DNA of 9,163 nt from Candidatus Coatesiibacteriota bacterium. Lineage in GTDB: Bacteria; B130-G9. The notes beneath the pieces are model-generated. The model worked only from the letters and a program-made list of their open reading frames with translations. It made no database searches and was not told where the DNA came from. The stretch is taken from assembly GCA_003647755.1 (NCBI GenBank), contig QMNL01000042.1:1-9163 (forward strand). The letters run 5' to 3'. The stretch's first letter is position 1. The number at the start of each line of letters is the position of its first letter. Shown here in pieces: positions 1-7,022 of the stretch. Made by a program: the position numbers and the translations under genes.

Positions 1-512
1 CCCTGGAGGAAATCGAACTTGAACTCTCCCTCTCGGTATTGGGATGAATAGCCCGTCGCAACCCAGCCGCCTGTTTTGAACTTGACCCAAAGCGTAACCT
101 CCTTGACGCCAGAGGTCTCGTCAGAAACGCTGTAAGTTACGCTCATAGAGCGCTCATTGGTCGCCTCAGGGCAGCTCGTTACCGCATCAGGAGGCGTAAT
201 GTCAGACTTGCAGGTTGCATCCGGCACAGCCGGCAGCTCCTCTTTGTTGCCAGCCCAGTCTGTCGCCTGAGTGTAGAACTCATAGGTGCCATCCTGGGGA
301 GCGACGAAGTGGAAGGTGCCCTGAGCGCTGTAATGTATTACATCGTAATGGAACATCGGCCCACCATTCAGCCTGTAATAGAGGTCAACACTTCTGACCC
401 GGCTCTGGGGATCATCCGCCGTGAAGTTCACATCGAAGTTCGTGCCCGCAAACTCGACTGTTGAGCAGCTCGATACCGGCGGCGTGCCGTCATAGGAGAC
501 GGAAAAATAATA
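1..512 (-). CDS. In-frame continuation of the propeller/Ig-like protein beyond a TAG codon (partial, no own start)
   Basis: After the TAG at 513-515 the same minus-strand frame stays open for 170 codons and leaves the window. The translation begins YYFSVSYDGTPPVSSC and continues as Ig-like sequence with the same landmarks as the domains before the TAG: a D-x-x-PP-x-S entry, a V-x-S-VDLYYR strand, and an EFYTQATDWAGNKEELP exit that matches FYTIAVDRAGNRQAVP upstream. A second Ig-like unit starts at ITPPDAVTSC and has SGVKEVTLWVKF. The first available start codons, GTG at 429-431 and ATG at 354-356, lie inside a domain and I see no reason to use them. This is therefore best read as the severed or read-through C-terminal part of the neighbouring gene, not a separate gene. 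Whether it is translated is unknown. Confidence 0.7.
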
Positions 513-3500
513 CTACGTAGGAGGAACAGCCTGTCGGTTCCCGGCCCTGTCAACTGCTATGGTGTAGAAGTAATGCCAGCCTTCTCTCTGGGCCGTGTAT
601 ATGAACAGCCCACTGGCCTGCTCCAGCGTTGCCACCGGGAAACGCCCGAAATCTGGATCGCCCTCATACTGGTGCCACAGCTCAACATGGTCGATCCCGC
701 TCTCGCCATCGCTCGCCGAATAAGGGATCCTCATGACCGGCGTGTTATGTGCCCGGTAGGACCCGGCAGTTATGTATGAGCTTGGCGCCTTGCGATCATA
801 GACGACCGTGCAATCTGCCTCATCCGGAAGCGATTCAACGAGGCCAGCATAATTCGCTGCAACGGTGCAGAACTCGAACGTTCCAGACAGATACGTAGAG
901 TATTCAAAGACGCCGTACGGCTTCGATGACGATAGGCCTGTCTTCTCCCAATCATCCCCCGGCTGCCTCACGTAGAGCTCAACCGAGGCAACGCCGCTCT
1001 GCAAATCCTCCGCCGAAAAGTGAATCGCAAACGGGCTTTGCTTCGTGTAGGGCAGAAGCGATTCATCAGCGAATGCTGCCGAACTCGGCGGCGAACCGTC
1101 AACGACAGGGCCCGAAAAAACGCCAGACTCAGGGAGCTTCACCACGTTGCCGGACTCCTTCACAAAGTAGAAGTAGTAGGTGTGGGAACCCTCGGCAAGA
1201 TCAACGGTAGAGAACGAATACCTCCCGTTATAGCTCGCGCCGGATGCCAGCGACATGTCGTATGGAATGCCATCAATATATATATATGCCTCCACCGAGT
1301 AGCCCAGCGCCGACAGCTCGATATCAGGATCAAAATAATAGACAGAATACTCAAACTCCGTGCCCGTGCCCTTGAACTTGGGAAGCGCAGGAACCCCGGA
1401 ATGTGGGGCAAGCTCAGGCTCGGAGAGGCCAGGATCGTGGTTCTCAAGAAAGAGACTCGCACCGCCACCCTCCGTGGCAAACCACTTATTGTCGTCTGAA
1501 TCGACCATTACCCGATTGACAACATCATGCGAGGGACCGCCACCGGCCCGATTGAACGTCGTCCAAAGACCACCATCAAACACTGACACGCCACCGCCAT
1601 TCGTCGCAACCCAGACCTTGCCAGCCCCATCAACCTTCAGATCATTTACGGCGTTGGAGCCGATCCCAACTCCTGAATAAAGGTGCCAGTTGCCCAGTTC
1701 ATACTCGACCAGCCCATACTCCGTGCCGAACCAGAAGGCACCTGCCACGCAGTCTTCACCAACGAAGCCGATCTTATGCCCAAGTGGCCCAAATTGTGCC
1801 CCAAACACACGCCACTCAGCATAGTCATACTTGGCGGCGCCCAGCGCAGTGGCAGCCCAGAGATTGAAATCGCTGTCAATGAACAGCTTCAGAACATCGT
1901 CCGACGGCAGGCCAGATACCGAAGACGACTGGTCATAAGTCCGCCACGTGCTCCCGTCAAACTTGCACACGCCCGCGTTCGTCGCAATCCACTTAATTCC
2001 GTTCCTATCGATAACAACAGACCTGACATCGTCGCTTGCTATCCCTGAATTGCCAGTGTTATAGCTGAGCGTAACCGCACCACCGTCAATCACACAGAGA
2101 CCGTGCCCCGTGCCAACCCAAATGCGGCCAACCGCGTCGATCGCAAGGTCGCGCACGTCGTTTGAGCACAGGCCACCGGCAACATCAAAACTGGTCCAGC
2201 CAGCACCGTCGAACTTGGAAACGCCGCCGCCCGTTGCGAACCACTTGTTGTCGCCAGGATCGATCAAAACCGCCCGAACGTCATTCGACGCAAGCCCAAC
2301 AATCGTTGACTGCGTCACCCAGAAGTTGCCGGCCGAATCGATGCTCGCAATGCCGCCAGCCGTGCAGACCCACTTGGTCCCCGCAGAATCGATCCCGATG
2401 TCCCGGACATCGTTGGAAGGAAGCGCTGAGTTGGACTCCTTGTAAATCGTCCAATCAGTCCCGTCAAAGGCCAAAAGGCCGCCCTCTCCGCCGAACCAGT
2501 GGATACATTTGCCGCCAACGTCCTCGACAGCCATTGCGACGAAGGCGTCCCCAATCATCGGCTCGTCGGCCGCGATGTGCTGATATGTCGTCCATCGGCC
2601 ATCTCTCCTCACAGCAACCCCCCGATCAGTCCCAAACCACACCGCATCCGCGGCGAAATCGATAGCGGAGACATTGTTGCTCGGCAAGCCGTCAAGCATA
2701 GAGATCGCTGACCAAGAACCGTCTGCATCAAGGACGCTGACTCCCTGATCAGTCCCAAACCACTTCGCGTGGTCCTCGTCCACCGACACCGAGTTCACGG
2801 TGTCCGAGACCAGCCCACTGTTGGCCACCGTGTAGTTGGTAACGGTCGTGGGCAGCGCACCCACGATTACGAAGACCCCGTTATCCTGAGTGCATACCCA
2901 CTTGTTCCAGTACTCGTCACCCGGAACTTCCGGGTCAGGATCAACGAACTCTACCGCCATCCTAAACGGCGTCATCACGAGGCCCGGGTTCCACCAATTG
3001 GTCCCATCAAAGATGGTCATGCCATCGGCGCCTCCAAACCACTCATACCACCTACCAGCCTCGAAATGTGAGGTGATGTCGGAGATGGCATCGGAGACGA
3101 GGCCTGTGTAGCCGGCCATTCCGCTCGAATCAAGCCTGTTGACGCCCGAATCCTGCGTCCCAAACCAGTAGGCCGCTCTCCCCTGCTTCGCGATACTCGT
3201 TATGTAGTTGCTCTGAAGCCCATCGCCCAGGTGCAGCTCAAACTCATCACCGTCAAAAGCCAGGACGCCACCGGAAGTGCCGATCCAAACGTTGCCGGAC
3301 GGGTCACAGCCGAGCGCGTAGCCCACGTCGGTCGTCAGGCCAGCCGCCCCGTAAGACGCAACATTAAATACTACCGTCTCCGAGCCGTGAATCCTGTTGA
3401 GACCCCTGTCAGTCGATATCCAGACATAACCGTCAGGTGACGGGGCGATGTCGGTTACATAATTAGAGCTCAGGCGGCCATTGGTGCTGGTGTAAGAATA

Positions 3501-4196
3501 CCAGTCGGTCCCATCGAAGCGGCTTGCCCCCTGATAGGTCCCAAACCAGTAATTGCCATCCGCATCCTTGGCAATGCTGGAAACTCTGTTCGCGACGAGT
3601 CCATGCTCAACTTTGTATTGGTGCCAGCTCTCGTCGCTGATGTTCATCACGCTCACACCGAGGTCAGTCCCGACGAAGAGCTCGTCCGTATCCGGATCAA
3701 CCAGAAGCGACAGGACGTGAGGCGAAGCCAGATCGCTGTTGTATGGTGTGTAGGACTTCCAGTTGACGCCGTCGTAAACGGAGACACCGATCTCGGTGCC
3801 AATATATTTGGTCAATGTTCTCGGGTCGATCGCGATCGCCCTGATGCTGTTGGTCAGAAGGCCGCTGTTATCCCGCGTGAACGTCTCAAACTGCTGGCCA
3901 TTGAACATGCAAAGGCCAACATCCGTCCCAAACCAAACCGTGAGGCTATCGCAGGCCAGGGCGGTAATGTCTCCCGAAGGTAACCCATCGGCCTGAGTAT
4001 AGAATGCCACGTTGCCGCCCGAATCAAGCCGAGCCGCCCCGTTGCCATTGGTCGTTCCACACCACACCTTGTTGCCTTGAACAGCAATATGGCGAACATC
4101 ACAGGTCTGAGAGTAGTTTATCCACTCTGCGAACGTCGCATCCACAATGCTTAATGTCAAAATGACAGCTACAAGAAAATAAACACGTCCCCGCAT
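513..4196 (-). CDS. Secreted multi-propeller protein (Reg_prop-type repeats) with C-terminal Ig-like domains
   Basis: A 1227-residue exported protein of unknown specific function. Residues 1-23 form a signal peptide (MRGR, a hydrophobic core, then a likely cut after TFA). Residues about 25-916 hold 21 blade repeats by my count, each of about 43 residues, with the pattern L-x-S-N-x-V-x-x-I-x-x-D, then W-x-G-T-x-x-G-V, then FDG-x-x-W. This is the two-component-regulator propeller (Reg_prop) type. The W-x-G-T strands of blades 7, 14 and 21 fall near residues 303, 609 and 905, so three seven-bladed propellers fit well. Residues about 945-1227 are three Ig-like beta domains (SGVASVELYV, SGIDHVELWH, VDRAGN). 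I see no kinase, receiver, DNA-binding or membrane segment after the signal peptide, so despite the family name this is probably an extracellular or surface binding protein, not a regulator. Start: ATG at 4194-4196 with AGGAG (4205-4209) 8 bases upstream. The stop is a TAG inside an inter-domain linker, and the frame continues beyond it. Confidence 0.85.
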   Translation of the reverse strand: MRGRVYFLVAVILTLSIVDATFAEWINYSQTCDVRHIAVQGNKVWCGTTNGNGAARLDSGGNVAFYTQADGLPSGDITALACDSLTVWFGTDVGLCMFNGQQFETFTRDNSGLLTNSIRAIAIDPRTLTKYIGTEIGVSVYDGVNWKSYTPYNSDLASPHVLSLLVDPDTDELFVGTDLGVSVMNISDESWHQYKVEHGLVANRVSSIAKDADGNYWFGTYQGASRFDGTDWYSYTSTNGRLSSNYVTDIAPSPDGYVWISTDRGLNRIHGSETVVFNVASYGAAGLTTDVGYALGCDPSGNVWIGTSGGVLAFDGDEFELHLGDGLQSNYITSIAKQGRAAYWFGTQDSGVNRLDSSGMAGYTGLVSDAISDITSHFEAGRWYEWFGGADGMTIFDGTNWWNPGLVMTPFRMAVEFVDPDPEVPGDEYWNKWVCTQDNGVFVIVGALPTTVTNYTVANSGLVSDTVNSVSVDEDHAKWFGTDQGVSVLDADGSWSAISMLDGLPSNNVSAIDFAADAVWFGTDRGVAVRRDGRWTTYQHIAADEPMIGDAFVAMAVEDVGGKCIHWFGGEGGLLAFDGTDWTIYKESNSALPSNDVRDIGIDSAGTKWVCTAGGIASIDSAGNFWVTQSTIVGLASNDVRAVLIDPGDNKWFATGGGVSKFDGAGWTSFDVAGGLCSNDVRDLAIDAVGRIWVGTGHGLCVIDGGAVTLSYNTGNSGIASDDVRSVVIDRNGIKWIATNAGVCKFDGSTWRTYDQSSSVSGLPSDDVLKLFIDSDFNLWAATALGAAKYDYAEWRVFGAQFGPLGHKIGFVGEDCVAGAFWFGTEYGLVEYELGNWHLYSGVGIGSNAVNDLKVDGAGKVWVATNGGGVSVFDGGLWTTFNRAGGGPSHDVVNRVMVDSDDNKWFATEGGGASLFLENHDPGLSEPELAPHSGVPALPKFKGTGTEFEYSVYYFDPDIELSALGYSVEAYIYIDGIPYDMSLASGASYNGRYSFSTVDLAEGSHTYYFYFVKESGNVVKLPESGVFSGPVVDGSPPSSAAFADESLLPYTKQSPFAIHFSAEDLQSGVASVELYVRQPGDDWEKTGLSSSKPYGVFEYSTYLSGTFEFCTVAANYAGLVESLPDEADCTVVYDRKAPSSYITAGSYRAHNTPVMRIPYSASDGESGIDHVELWHQYEGDPDFGRFPVATLEQASGLFIYTAQREGWHYFYTIAVDRAGNRQAVPPT

Positions 4197-4506
4197 CCCA
4201 TATTCTCCTATCTTGGGCCCTTAGGCGAAGTGAAAACCTTTGTTATAGCCAAACAGGAAGTCAGATACTTGATCTCGATAAGAAACGACCCCAGTTACCC
4301 TACATAACCCAAAGAACATCAACACATACAACAAGCCCCTATCAAGTGGCTTCCAATGGGCTAAACCCGTCAAACACACAGATTACCCAATCTATCTCTA
4401 CCAGCCCGAATACTACTGACTCAACAATGCCCTGTCAAGCGTTTTCACCTTCAACACCTACCGCACCTAAACGCTACTCAAAAGCCCCCTCCTCACGCAG
4501 CCAAAA
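4197..4506. other. Non-coding gap between pheT and the propeller gene
   Basis: These 310 bases are AT-richer than the flanking genes and hold no convincing gene. They contain the propeller gene's ribosome binding site (4205-4209) and a candidate promoter (4410-4438). A 10-bp direct repeat, CTCACGCAGC on the plus strand (4492-4501 and 4510-4519), straddles the pheT stop codon. I find no clear intrinsic terminator with a U-run after pheT. Confidence 0.6.
4410..4438 (-). promoter_or_regulatory. Candidate sigma-70 promoter for the propeller gene
   Basis: On the minus strand a perfect -35 box TTGACA (4433-4438) is followed by a 17-base spacer and TAGTAT (4410-4415), a 4/6 match to the -10 consensus. 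Transcription would start near 4403, giving an untranslated leader of about 200 bases before the ATG at 4196. The good -35 box and ideal spacing favour it. The weak -10 box and long leader are points against. Confidence 0.45.
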
Positions 4507-6639
4507 TCACTCACGCAGCTTGCCCCCAAGGCGTCTCGACAACTCCTCAATTATCTTCTGGTGCCGCTGGAACGCCTCCTCTACCGTAAGTGTCCTGTCG
4601 CTGGACCGGTATTTGATCGAGTAGGCGAGGCTGACGCGGTCGGACGGAATCTGTTTCCCCTGATACCGATCGAACAGAGTTACACTCTCCACTAACTCGC
4701 CACCAACCTCTCGAATTATCGCCTCCGCCTCACCACTCTGCGTTTCCCTCGGCAGAGTAACTGCGAGGTCCAGAACCACCGCCGGAAATACCGAATACCG
4801 CCTGTATTTCCTGGGCAGCGCGGTCAGGTCCTTAAGAACGTGAAGGTCAAGCTCGGCAAAATAACAGTCACGCGAAAGATCAAACGACTCGGCAACATCC
4901 GCCCCCAGCTGGCCCAGGAAGCCAACCGGCTCCGACCCAACCCTCACCGAGAATCCCACGTCCCGCTCCGCAAATGGAAGCTCGTGAGGCTCGATCTTGG
5001 CCGAAGGGAGGTGAAGGTCCTCCAGCATCCGCTCCACAATCCCCTTCATGTGATAGAAACTCCCATTCCCTTTCCCCCGTGCCCAGTTGAACGGCAGCGG
5101 ATCACCGCACCCCACTATACACACGTGCATCCGCTCCTCAGGAGTCATCTCGCCACGATCAATAAAGACATTTCCAAGCCCAAACAGCCAGTGGTCAAGC
5201 TCCTTATGCCTCGCATTGTGCGAGGCGCAGGTCAGAACGCCCGGCAGCATAAATGTCCTCAGCATGTCCTGATCACTGCTCAACGGGTTCATCAATCGCA
5301 CACCAGCTCTTAAGGGATCGTCCTGAGGGATATGGCATCGGTCCAGGAGACCGTCCCCTACTAAACTCAACATCCAGACCTCGCACAGGCCCAAGCTCTT
5401 TAGCGACTGCTTGATGCGCCTCATCAGCTGGACATCGGGATTCAACCGCCCAGTAAACAGCCTCACCTTCGGCAGCTCGGCCGGTATCCGGTCGTATCCG
5501 TAGGCCCTCGCGACCTCCTCAATCAGGTCCTCCTCCCGGCTAACGTCGGGACGGAAAGAAGGCGGCTCCACCCACATCTGCTCTGATCGCTTCACATCAG
5601 CATCCTTCCCAATACCAAAGCCAAGGGTGAGAAGTATCTTCTCCATCGCATGCGGCTCGATCTTCGTCCCAAGAACACGATTAACACGCTCCGGCCGAAA
5701 CCTCACACTCTGCGGCCGATAGGGCACCGGATACGACTCGACCGACCCTGCCAAGATGCTGCCACCACAAAGCTCCGCAATCTGCGACGCGGCGAAACGA
5801 CTGACCTTCTCCAGCGCACCAATGTCTGCCCCACGCTCGAAACGGTAGGAAGCTTCTGTTGAGAGCCCGAGTCGTCTCGATGCTCTCCTTATCAGGGGCG
5901 GGTCGAAATAGGCACACTCCAGGAAGACGCTCGTGGTGGAACTACTTATGGCGGTGTTCACTCCGCCCATCACACCCGCTATCGCCACCGGCCTCTCTGA
6001 ATCGGCGATTACCAGCATATCGGGATTGAGTTCACGCTCGACCTCGTCCAGCGTTACGATGCGCTCACCCCTCCTCGCAAATCTAACCACCACCGCCTTG
6101 TTAAGGAGCTTATCAAGGTCAAAGCAGTGCGTCGGCTGCCCCGTCTCCAGCATTATGTAGTTGGAGAGGTCAACGACCGCGTTGAGCGGGCGCAGCCCCA
6201 CCGCAAGAAGCCTACGCTTCAGCCAAACTGGAGACTCCCCAACTGTGAGACCGGTTATCACGCGGCCTATATACCGGGGACACGCCTCGGTCTCGCGGAC
6301 CTCCAGGGTAGCTGCATCCTCCACAGGGCGACCGGCCTCGGCCAACTTCACCTTCCGCAGCCGAAGCGGCTTGTCAACCAGAAGCGAGACCTCCCTCGCT
6401 ATCCCCACCACGCTGAGACAGTCCGGACGGTTCGGCGTGATCTCAAGGTCTAAAACCGTATCATCCAGCTCAAAGCCCTCATCAGCAGACAGCTTGAGCA
6501 GCGACTCTGCTTCCGCCGAATCCCGCTCGGAGTGAACGCTCTCAACCTCTTGACCGAGAAAAGTCAGCCCCCTACACAGCGACTCTACATCAAGATCAAA
6601 ATCGACAAACTCCCGTAGCCACGAGACCGTAACCTTCAA
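4507..6639 (-). CDS. pheT: Phenylalanine--tRNA ligase beta subunit lacking the N-terminal tRNA-binding (EMAPII-like) domain
   Basis: Beta subunit of the alpha2-beta2 enzyme that charges tRNA-Phe with phenylalanine in the cytoplasm. The N-terminus MKVTVSWLREFVDFDL and LGQEVESV are typical. The frame then passes after only about 24 residues to LEITPNRPDCLSVVGIAREV, the entry to the B1/B3-B4 region. Residues about 115-295 are B3/4, which carries editing in this family. Residues about 305-380 are B5 (SFRPDVSREEDLIEEVARAYGYDRIP split over 361-386). Residues about 390-600 are the synthetase-like core (NPLSSDQDMLRTFMLPGVL). Residues about 613-708 are a complete FDX-ACB anticodon-binding domain (YRRYSVFPAVVLDLAV). 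Bacterial PheT is usually near 800 residues. Here it is 710, and the OB-fold tRNA-binding domain is absent. The start is TTG (6637-6639), chosen because MKVTVSW is the conserved N-terminus; its ribosome binding site is weak. The stop is TGA. No pheS lies alongside. Confidence 0.95.
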   Translation of the reverse strand: MKVTVSWLREFVDFDLDVESLCRGLTFLGQEVESVHSERDSAEAESLLKLSADEGFELDDTVLDLEITPNRPDCLSVVGIAREVSLLVDKPLRLRKVKLAEAGRPVEDAATLEVRETEACPRYIGRVITGLTVGESPVWLKRRLLAVGLRPLNAVVDLSNYIMLETGQPTHCFDLDKLLNKAVVVRFARRGERIVTLDEVERELNPDMLVIADSERPVAIAGVMGGVNTAISSSTTSVFLECAYFDPPLIRRASRRLGLSTEASYRFERGADIGALEKVSRFAASQIAELCGGSILAGSVESYPVPYRPQSVRFRPERVNRVLGTKIEPHAMEKILLTLGFGIGKDADVKRSEQMWVEPPSFRPDVSREEDLIEEVARAYGYDRIPAELPKVRLFTGRLNPDVQLMRRIKQSLKSLGLCEVWMLSLVGDGLLDRCHIPQDDPLRAGVRLMNPLSSDQDMLRTFMLPGVLTCASHNARHKELDHWLFGLGNVFIDRGEMTPEERMHVCIVGCGDPLPFNWARGKGNGSFYHMKGIVERMLEDLHLPSAKIEPHELPFAERDVGFSVRVGSEPVGFLGQLGADVAESFDLSRDCYFAELDLHVLKDLTALPRKYRRYSVFPAVVLDLAVTLPRETQSGEAEAIIREVGGELVESVTLFDRYQGKQIPSDRVSLAYSIKYRSSDRTLTVEEAFQRHQKIIEELSRRLGGKLRE

Positions 6640-6768
6640 TTGCTAACCATCCCCAGTGTGTTTACAGACCCTCTACTCCACATCCACCCACAAAAAACCT
6701 ATCCCTGCGAGGCGCTATCACTGGCCCTCAACCATACTAAACCCGCAATATGTTGTAGAATCAATAAT

Positions 6769-6798
6769 ATAATACACTATCCATTCCCGCCTTTTCAA
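6769..6798 (-). promoter_or_regulatory. Candidate sigma-70 promoter for pheT
   Basis: The minus strand reads TTGAAA (6793-6798), an 18-base spacer, then TATTAT (6769-6774), each 5/6 to consensus, in an AT-rich island. Transcription would begin near 6762, leaving a leader of about 120 bases before the TTG start. The site suggests pheT is transcribed independently of the upstream exchanger gene. Confidence 0.5.
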
Positions 6799-6980
6799 CC
6801 AGAATGATGACCGGTCGCACAAGTATCAGACGGCCAACTAACTCGGCAAACAACTTAACGCTGTTCATTGCGCATCGTAACAACCGGGGAGTTTGTTTAC
6901 GATCGCCTGGCTGCCCAACGACTCGAGCCGTGGAGAGAGCCGACCGACGGCGACAGCTCGCCGCACCCCCACGGCCCTGT

Positions 6981-7004
6981 CCGCCCATCGGCCAATGCGG
7001 GCGG
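6981..7004 (-). terminator. Hairpin just downstream of the exchanger gene, possible terminator
   Basis: CCGCC-CAT, a six-base loop, then ATG-(CG)-GGCGG forms an 8-bp stem with a two-base bulge, about 20 bases past the exchanger stop. No U-run follows on the minus strand, so it is not a textbook intrinsic terminator. It may protect the 3' end or aid pausing. Confidence 0.3.
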
Positions 7005-7022
7005 GCTGCAATTTCAGAGCGG

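Larger units (their letters stand above)
6640..7022. other. Non-coding gap between the exchanger gene and pheT
   Basis: These 383 bases hold no gene I can support. The half nearest pheT (about 6640-6800) is AT-rich and carries a candidate pheT promoter. The half nearest the exchanger (about 6890-7022) is GC-rich and contains a hairpin. In the pheT leader a 15-codon ATG frame (6636-6683, minus) ends with a TGA that overlaps the pheT TTG start. It looks incidental or coupling-related and is not phenylalanine-rich, so I see no classic attenuation leader peptide. Confidence 0.55.

Noticed and set aside
1020..1499. Plus-strand frames of more than 100 codons opposite the propeller gene.
   Set aside because: They are antisense shadows of a strongly supported repeat protein and show no recognisable domain or ribosome binding site.
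4207..4225. CCTA/TAGG hairpin around GGGCCC next to the propeller gene Shine-Dalgarno site, considered as a translational switch.
   Set aside because: Only four base pairs with an 11-base loop; too weak to support a regulatory claim.
6640..6762. Phe-codon attenuation leader or T-box upstream of pheT.
   Set aside because: The only small frame has no Phe codons, there is no convincing terminator stem with U-run, and no T-box specifier architecture is visible.
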